A DNA stretch of 64,000 bases from Ciceribacter sp. T2.26MG-112.2. Its GTDB lineage: Bacteria > Pseudomonadota > Alphaproteobacteria > Rhizobiales > Rhizobiaceae. The translations under genes and the position numbers were made by a program. The stretch spans positions 62,001-126,000 of the forward strand of contig NZ_UEYQ01000008.1 in assembly GCF_900492205.1 (NCBI RefSeq), in the 5' to 3' direction. The notes beneath the pieces were generated by a model. It ran no database searches. It had not been told where the DNA came from and saw only the letters and a program-made list of their open reading frames with translations. Of the stretch, positions 59,880-64,000 are shown piece by piece (the stretch's first letter is position 1; every line of letters begins with the position of its first letter).

Positions 59880-60842
59880 TTACTTGAACAGGGTGAGGAT
59901 GTTTTCCGCGTTGGTATTGGCGATCGAGAGCGCCTGGATACCGAGTTGCTGCTGCGTCTGAAGCGCCTTCAGCTTGGTCGATTCCTCGTTCATGTCGGCA
60001 TCGACGAGACGACCGACGCCCTTGTCGATCACGTCCATCAATGTCGAGACGAATTCGTCCTGCATTTCGATACGGCTGGTAATCGCGCCAAGCGTCGAGG
60101 CCGAGTCGGTCAGGCGCTGCAGCATGGCATCGACGGCGCTGATCATGCCGTCCAGCTCGTCTTCGCTCATCGAGGTGGTCAGCACGACTTCCGAGCCCGT
60201 GGCACCTGTCGTCGCACTCACGTCGATCAGGAAGTAGGTGGCGATCGTGGTGGTGGAGCCGGACGGTTGCGTCACCTGGAAGCCCTTGGTCAGAACGCCG
60301 TTATTGGCGTCCTTGGTGTCGATCAGCACCGATTCGGAGGTGTCGAATGCAAGGGTGGTGACCGAGACGGCGCCATCCGACGCGCGGTTGAACGAGGCGA
60401 CGATCTCCTTCGTTCCGGGTGCCGTGGCGGATTCGTTGAAGAGCCAGTTTTCGCCGGAGAACGACGCCGATTCGGCAATCGCGGCGAGCTGGTTCTTGAG
60501 CTCGGAGAGTTCCTTGTTGATCTTGCTCTTGTCGACGCCGGGCTCGCGGGCGGCCACCAGCTTTGACTTGATCTCCGTCACCACTTCGACCGCGGATTCG
60601 AGACCGGTATAGGCCGTATCGGTTTTCGCGGCGCCGAGGCCCAGCGCGTCCTGAACCGTGGAGAGAGCGGAATTGTCCGACCGCATGGTGGTCGCGATCG
60701 ACCAGTAGGCAGCGTTGTCGGCGGCCGTGGCGACACGATAACCCGAGGATACGCGCGCTTGCGTCTCCTGCATGTTGGAATCGATGCTGCGGAGGGTCTG
60801 GAGAGCCGCCATCGCGGCGGTATTGGTCATGATGCTGGTCAT
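59880..60842 (-). CDS. flaC: Flagellin (FlaC-like by position)
   Basis: This 320-aa flagellin has the conserved N-terminal helix region (MAALQTLRSIDSNMQETQAR and VSSGYRVATAADNAAYWSIA) and the C-terminal end QQQLGIQALSIANTNAENIL. It is the most divergent of the four, especially in the central surface part (about residues 150-240). ATG 60842 (MTSIMT) is chosen to match its paralogues. The leader carries the shared flagellin element at 60868-60917 and two CtrA-type boxes further up. The letter is assigned from S. meliloti gene order flaA-flaB-flaD-flaC. Confidence 0.9.
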   Translation of the reverse strand: MTSIMTNTAAMAALQTLRSIDSNMQETQARVSSGYRVATAADNAAYWSIATTMRSDNSALSTVQDALGLGAAKTDTAYTGLESAVEVVTEIKSKLVAAREPGVDKSKINKELSELKNQLAAIAESASFSGENWLFNESATAPGTKEIVASFNRASDGAVSVTTLAFDTSESVLIDTKDANNGVLTKGFQVTQPSGSTTTIATYFLIDVSATTGATGSEVVLTTSMSEDELDGMISAVDAMLQRLTDSASTLGAITSRIEMQDEFVSTLMDVIDKGVGRLVDADMNEESTKLKALQTQQQLGIQALSIANTNAENILTLFK

Positions 60843-60867
60843 CTGGTGCCCCAAAATGAAATACGGG

Positions 60868-60917
60868 ACATGCCGGATCTATCAAAATCTGCCGGCGACG
60901 ACGGACTGCTTCATGCA
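60868..60917 (-). promoter_or_regulatory. Shared flagellin upstream element, copy 1
   Basis: Plus-strand blocks read ACATGCCGGATCT, then GCCGGCGACGACGG, then TTCATGCA. The same blocks recur in front of the next two flagellin genes. It begins 26 bases upstream of the start codon, so it may be the core promoter, the mRNA leader or both. Confidence 0.6.
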
Positions 60918-60956
60918 CATCGGCCACTGTTTGCCCTGGTGGCCGACCCGACGCTA

Positions 60957-60971
60957 TTAACGAATGCTTAA
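60957..60971. promoter_or_regulatory. CtrA-type box upstream of flaC, proximal
   Basis: TTAA-CGAATGC-TTAAC is a perfect TTAA-N7-TTAA with the extra C, 115 bases upstream of the flaC start. Confidence 0.5.
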
Positions 60972-60982
60972 CGAACTTAGAG

Positions 60983-60997
60983 TTAACAAAAAGTTAA
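60983..60997. promoter_or_regulatory. CtrA-type box upstream of flaC, distal
   Basis: TTAA-CAAAAAG-TTAAC is a perfect TTAA-N7-TTAA with the extra C. Its first base is 26 bases from the first base of the proximal box, so the two would lie about 2.5 helical turns apart. Confidence 0.5.
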
Positions 60998-61080
60998 CGC
61001 AATAAGGATTTGTTAATCTATCTGAAGATTTCGTCAATAGAGCATGGCAAGATTTCGCATGAAGTCCGAGCCTTTTCGCA

Positions 61081-61114
61081 AACGGAAAAGCCGCGGTCCA
61101 GGGGACCGCGGCTT
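61081..61114 (-). terminator. Terminator of the second flagellin gene
   Basis: A 12-bp perfect stem AAGCCGCGGTCC/GGACCGCGGCTT (61088-61099 with 61103-61114) is followed on the minus strand by TTTTCCGTTT. The 320-base space between this gene and flaC holds it, the CtrA-type boxes and the shared element, but no gene. Confidence 0.85.
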
Positions 61115-61162
61115 AGTGCCTACGCTGCAAGACGGGGAGGGTCGCGAGCGACCCTCGCGATC

Positions 61163-62125
61163 TTACTTGAACAGCGAGAGGATGTTTTCCGAGTTGGAGT
61201 TGGCGATCGACAGGGCCTGGATGCCGAGCTGCTGCTGGGTCTGCAGGGCCTTGAGGCGGGTCGATTCCTCGTTCATGTCGGCATCGACGAGACGGCCGAC
61301 ACCGGTGTCGATCACGTCGCGCAGGTCGGCGACGAAGTCGGTCTGCATTTCCAGGCGGCTGTTGGTGGCGCCGAGCGTTGCAGCAGCATCCGTCATGTCG
61401 GCCAGCATGGCGTCGACAGCCGAGATCATGCCTTCGACCTGGTCGTCGGTGGTGGCCGAGGACAGCGCGACGACCGTACCGGTCGTGCCGGTGCCGCCGG
61501 CGTCGATCAGGAAGTAGGTCGCGGTGGTGCCGGAAGCCGAACCGTCATCGACGGTGACCGTGTAGTCATTGGTCAGCAGGCCGCGGGTCGCGTCGACGGT
61601 GTCGATCAGGACCGAGGTTGCAGCGTCGAAGGACAGCAGTTCGACCGAGACGGTGCCGTCGGCGGCACGAACGAAGGAGCCGACCATTTCCTTGGTGCCG
61701 ACTGCGGTGGTGGACTCGTTGTAGAGCCAGTTCTCGCCCGAGAAGGAAGCCGATTCGGAGATCGAGGCCAACTGAGCCTTGAGCTCGGTCAGTTCCTTGT
61801 TGATCTTTTCCTTGTCGACGCCCGGTTCGCGGGCGGCAACCAGCTTGGCCTTGATTTCTGTGACGACGTCGATGGCGGCTTCCATACCGGTGTAAGCCGT
61901 GTCGGTCTTGGCAGCGCCAAGGCCAAGCGCGTCTTCGACGGCAGCCAGGGCCTTGTTGTCCGAACGCATGGTGGTGGCGATCGACCAGTAGGCGGCGTTG
62001 TCGGCTGCGGTTTCGACGCGGTAGCCGGACGATACGCGGTTCTGCGTTTCGTTCATGCTGGAGTTGATGGAGCGCAGGGTATCGAGTGCTGCAATTGCAG
62101 CAGAGTTCGTCATCAAGCTCGTCAT
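61163..62125 (-). CDS. flaD: Flagellin (FlaD-like by position)
   Basis: This 320-aa flagellin is nearly identical to the next one at 62404-63366. By direct comparison they differ at about 16 of 320 residues, mostly between 140 and 250. Start ATG 62125 has AAAGGGG about 9 nt upstream. It has its own terminator and a leader with the shared element at 62164-62207. In S. meliloti one flagellin (FlaA) is essential and the others are secondary; which role each plays here cannot be read from sequence. Confidence 0.93.
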   Translation of the reverse strand: MTSLMTNSAAIAALDTLRSINSSMNETQNRVSSGYRVETAADNAAYWSIATTMRSDNKALAAVEDALGLGAAKTDTAYTGMEAAIDVVTEIKAKLVAAREPGVDKEKINKELTELKAQLASISESASFSGENWLYNESTTAVGTKEMVGSFVRAADGTVSVELLSFDAATSVLIDTVDATRGLLTNDYTVTVDDGSASGTTATYFLIDAGGTGTTGTVVALSSATTDDQVEGMISAVDAMLADMTDAAATLGATNSRLEMQTDFVADLRDVIDTGVGRLVDADMNEESTRLKALQTQQQLGIQALSIANSNSENILSLFK

Positions 62126-62163
62126 TTTAATAAAGCCCCTTTCGGCAAAAATCAGTCACGAGG

Positions 62164-62207
62164 GCATGCCGGGTTTGCGACCGGCAACGGAATTCAGCGT
62201 CATGCAA
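62164..62207 (-). promoter_or_regulatory. Shared flagellin upstream element, copy 2
   Basis: Plus-strand blocks GCATGCCGGGTTT, then ACCGGCAACGG, then GCGTCATGCAA align with copies 1 and 3. It begins 39 bases upstream of the start codon. A near CtrA-type TTAA-N7-TAAA (62271-62285, one mismatch) lies further up. Confidence 0.6.
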
Positions 62208-62316
62208 GCCCGCAACGAGTGTTCGTCTGCCGGGCTACCGTTTCAATGGTCACAGAAAACACTATTAAGGTTAATGAATGCTAAACACCGGACAACACAT
62301 GTTAATTAGCCGGCGG

Positions 62317-62353
62317 AAACAAAAGAAACGCCGCGGCCTGGGAGGCCGCGGCG
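62317..62353 (-). terminator. Terminator of the third flagellin gene
   Basis: An 11-bp stem CGCCGCGGCCT/AGGCCGCGGCG (62329-62339 with 62343-62353) is followed on the minus strand by TTTCTTTTGTTT. Confidence 0.85.
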
Positions 62354-62403
62354 CACTATCTTCAGGTGTCGGAGAGGGCCGAGGCCCTCCCCTCCCCTCA
62401 CGC

Positions 62404-63366
62404 TTAACGGAACAGCGAGAGGATGTTTTCCGAGTTGGAGTTGGCGATCGACAGGGCCTGGATGCCGAGCTGCTGCTGGGTCTGCAGGGCCTTGAGGCGG
62501 GTCGATTCCTCGTTCATGTCGGCGTCGACCAGACGGCCGACACCGGTGTCGATCACGTCGCGCAGGTCGGCGACGAAGTCGGTCTGCATTTCCAGGCGGC
62601 TGTTGGTGGCGCCGAGCGTTGCAGCAGCGTCCGTCATGTCGGTCAGCATGGCGTCGACAGCCGAGATCATGCCTTCGACCTGGTCATCGGTGGTGGCGGA
62701 GGACAGCGAGACGACCGTACCGGACGTACCGGTGCCGCCGGCGTCGATCAGGAAGTAGGTCGCGGTGGTGCCGGAAGCCGTGCCGTCATCGACGGCGACC
62801 GTGTAGTCCTTGGTCAGCAGACCACGGGTCGCGGTGTCGGTGTCGATCAGGACCGAGGTGGCGGCGTCGAAGGACAGCAGTTCGACCGAAACGGTGCCGT
62901 CGGCGGCGCGAACGAACGAGCCGACCATTTCCTTGGTGCCGACTGCGGTGGCGGACTCGTTGTAGAGCCAGTTTTCGCCCGAGAAGGAAGCCGATTCGGA
63001 GATAGACTGCAGCTGCGACTTCAGCTCGGTCAGTTCCTTGTTGATCTTTTCCTTGTCGACGCCCGGTTCGCGAGCGGCAACCAGCTTGGCCTTGATTTCG
63101 GTGACGACGTCGATGGCAGCTTCCATACCGGTGTAAGCCGTGTCGGTCTTGGCAGCGCCGAGGCCGAGTGCGTCTTCGACGGCCGAGAGAGCCTTGTTGT
63201 CCGAACGCATGGTGGTGGCGATCGACCAGTAGGCGGCGTTGTCGGCTGCGGTTTCAACGCGGTAGCCGGACGATACGCGGTTCTGCGTCTCGTTCAGGCC
63301 GGAGTTGATGGAGCGCAGGGTATCGAGTGCTGCGATTGCAGCAGAGTTCGTCATAATGCTCGTCAT
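62404..63366 (-). CDS. flaB: Flagellin (FlaB-like by position)
   Basis: This 320-aa flagellin is the near twin of the 61163-62125 protein. Differences include Gly-Leu for Ser-Met at residues 23-24, LKSQLQSI for LKAQLASI, and a final Arg in place of Lys. ATG 63366 follows AAGGGGCAG; a longer frame to 63447 would cross the shared leader element and is rejected. It is monocistronic with its own terminator. The near identity suggests recent duplication or gene conversion. Confidence 0.93.
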   Translation of the reverse strand: MTSIMTNSAAIAALDTLRSINSGLNETQNRVSSGYRVETAADNAAYWSIATTMRSDNKALSAVEDALGLGAAKTDTAYTGMEAAIDVVTEIKAKLVAAREPGVDKEKINKELTELKSQLQSISESASFSGENWLYNESATAVGTKEMVGSFVRAADGTVSVELLSFDAATSVLIDTDTATRGLLTKDYTVAVDDGTASGTTATYFLIDAGGTGTSGTVVSLSSATTDDQVEGMISAVDAMLTDMTDAAATLGATNSRLEMQTDFVADLRDVIDTGVGRLVDADMNEESTRLKALQTQQQLGIQALSIANSNSENILSLFR

Positions 63367-63402
63367 AAAATACTGCCCCTTGTTGACAGGATATGGAAAG
63401 GG

Positions 63403-63447
63403 ACATTCCGGGTCTAAGTACCGGAAACGACGGTCCGCGTCATGCAA
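63403..63447 (-). promoter_or_regulatory. Shared flagellin upstream element, copy 3
   Basis: Plus-strand blocks ACATTCCGGGTCT, then ACCGGAAACGACGG, then GCGTCATGCAA match copies 1 and 2. It begins 37 bases upstream of the start codon. ATTAAGGTTAAT follows further up, as it does near copy 2. Confidence 0.6.
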
Positions 63448-63562
63448 TTAACCATTGTTTACAGTTGGTTAATCCGTCGTTTTAATGATCCTATTCAACC
63501 CGATTAAGGTTAATAGGTCCTGAAGCGATCGACGGAATTTTGAAAAATCTGTTCCACTGCCC

Positions 63563-63603
63563 AAAAAGGCATCGGGCCGCGCACCTTCCGGTGCACGGCC
63601 CGA
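63563..63603 (-). terminator. Terminator of the fourth flagellin gene
   Basis: A stem TCGGGCCG-x-GCACC/GGTGC-x-CGGCCCGA (63572-63603, TTCC loop) is followed on the minus strand by a five-T run (63563-63567). Confidence 0.85.
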
Positions 63604-63642
63604 CTTGTCCAAGGGTCGGAAATGGCCTGGCCTGGCCGGCCT

Positions 63643-64000
63643 TTACTGGAACAGCGCCAGGACGTTTTCCGAATTGGTATTGGCGATCGACAGGGCCTGG
63701 ATGCCGAGCTGCTGCTGGGTCTGCAGGGCCTTGAGGCGTGTCGATTCCTCGTTCATGTCGGCATCGACCAGACGGCCGACACCGGTGTCGATCACGTCCA
63801 TCAAATCGGCGACGAAGTCCGTCTGCATTTCGACGCGCATGTTGATCGCGCCGAGGGTCGCGGCCGCATCGGTAATATCGGCCAGCATGGCGTCGACTGC
63901 GCTGATCATTCCTTCAACCTCTTCATCCGTGTTTGTACTGGAGAGTTCAACGACCGTACCCGACGTACCGGTGCCGCCGGCGTCGATCAGGAAGTAGGTC
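63643..64000 (-). CDS. flaA: Flagellin, C-terminal part (FlaA-like by position), cut by window end
   Basis: The frame is open to base 64000. About 119 C-terminal residues are visible, from the TYFLIDAGGTGT region to SIANTNSENVLALFQ. It shares the flagellin C-terminal helix with its neighbours but differs by a Met-Asp in VADLMDVID and by Val-Leu-Ala near the end. As the outermost gene of the tandem it corresponds to flaA in S. meliloti order. Start and promoter are outside the window. Confidence 0.9.
   Translation of the reverse strand, partial: TYFLIDAGGTGTSGTVVELSSTNTDEEVEGMISAVDAMLADITDAAATLGAINMRVEMQTDFVADLMDVIDTGVGRLVDADMNEESTRLKALQTQQQLGIQALSIANTNSENVLALFQ

Noticed and set aside
61081..63603. 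The GC-rich palindromes between flagellin genes as repeats of a mobile element
   Set aside because: Each differs in sequence and is followed on the minus strand by a T-rich tract, so they are ordinary terminators.

Overview
The window comes from a high-GC alphaproteobacterial chromosome of the Rhizobiaceae. The evidence is a CbrA-type histidine kinase, a Rem-controlled flagellar cluster with MotC and the FlaF/FlbT pair, an agl alpha-glucoside operon, a zwf-pgl-edd operon, and a tRNA-His without the usual extra 5' G. From memory, gene order inside the blocks is close to Sinorhizobium meliloti, so a Sinorhizobium, Shinella, Rhizobium or Agrobacterium relative is likely. The species cannot be fixed from the sequence alone.

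Layout. 1-441: the end of a lower-GC, accessory-looking gene abutting the 3' end of tRNA-His, a possible island boundary. 596-11844: a phasin, the cell-cycle/envelope kinase CbrA, an unpaired iron-type ABC permease, a candidate sRNA, acetoacetyl-CoA synthetase, an AsmA-like protein and a small membrane protein. 11864-15954: putrescine-type ABC transporter potFGHI. 16081-19489: an ScfR-type regulator divergent from isocitrate lyase, then a GC-rich inverted repeat and a small conserved gene. 19605-22536: a TetR/RidA divergent pair sharing palindromic operators, a tiny membrane protein and a BaiN-type flavoprotein. 22664-25403: puuA-puuB, which fits the Pot transporter. 25505-29621: zwf-pgl-edd (Entner-Doudoroff entry). 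29791-32586: a DUF2778 envelope protein, an SDR with replaced catalytic residues, and a PilZ-like protein. 32732-40491: aglEFGAK with its LacI-type regulator AglR and two matching operators. 40533-42491: folD and a WecG/TagA glycosyltransferase. 42840-64000: a long minus-strand motility block (four flagellins, motB, motC, fliK, lytic transglycosylase, rem, flgE-flgK-flgL-flaF-flbT-flgD-fliQ-flhA-fliR and four small flagellar genes). The fourth flagellin is cut by the window end.

How it works together. Several blocks handle carbon storage and uptake: phasin and acetoacetyl-CoA synthetase (polyhydroxybutyrate use), isocitrate lyase (acetate and fatty acids), Pot plus Puu (polyamines) and Agl plus Zwf/Pgl/Edd (sugars). 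The other theme is cell cycle and motility. Perfect CtrA-type boxes (TTAA-N7-TTAA) occur in front of cbrA, twice in front of rem and twice in front of one flagellin gene. They suggest that CtrA links the kinase acting above it to the motility regulator and the filament genes below it. I saw no CRISPR array, insertion sequence, prophage or clearly new multi-gene system. The best leads are the CtrA box set, a shared element upstream of the flagellin genes, the SDR with substituted active-site residues, the candidate sRNA and the tRNA-His boundary.
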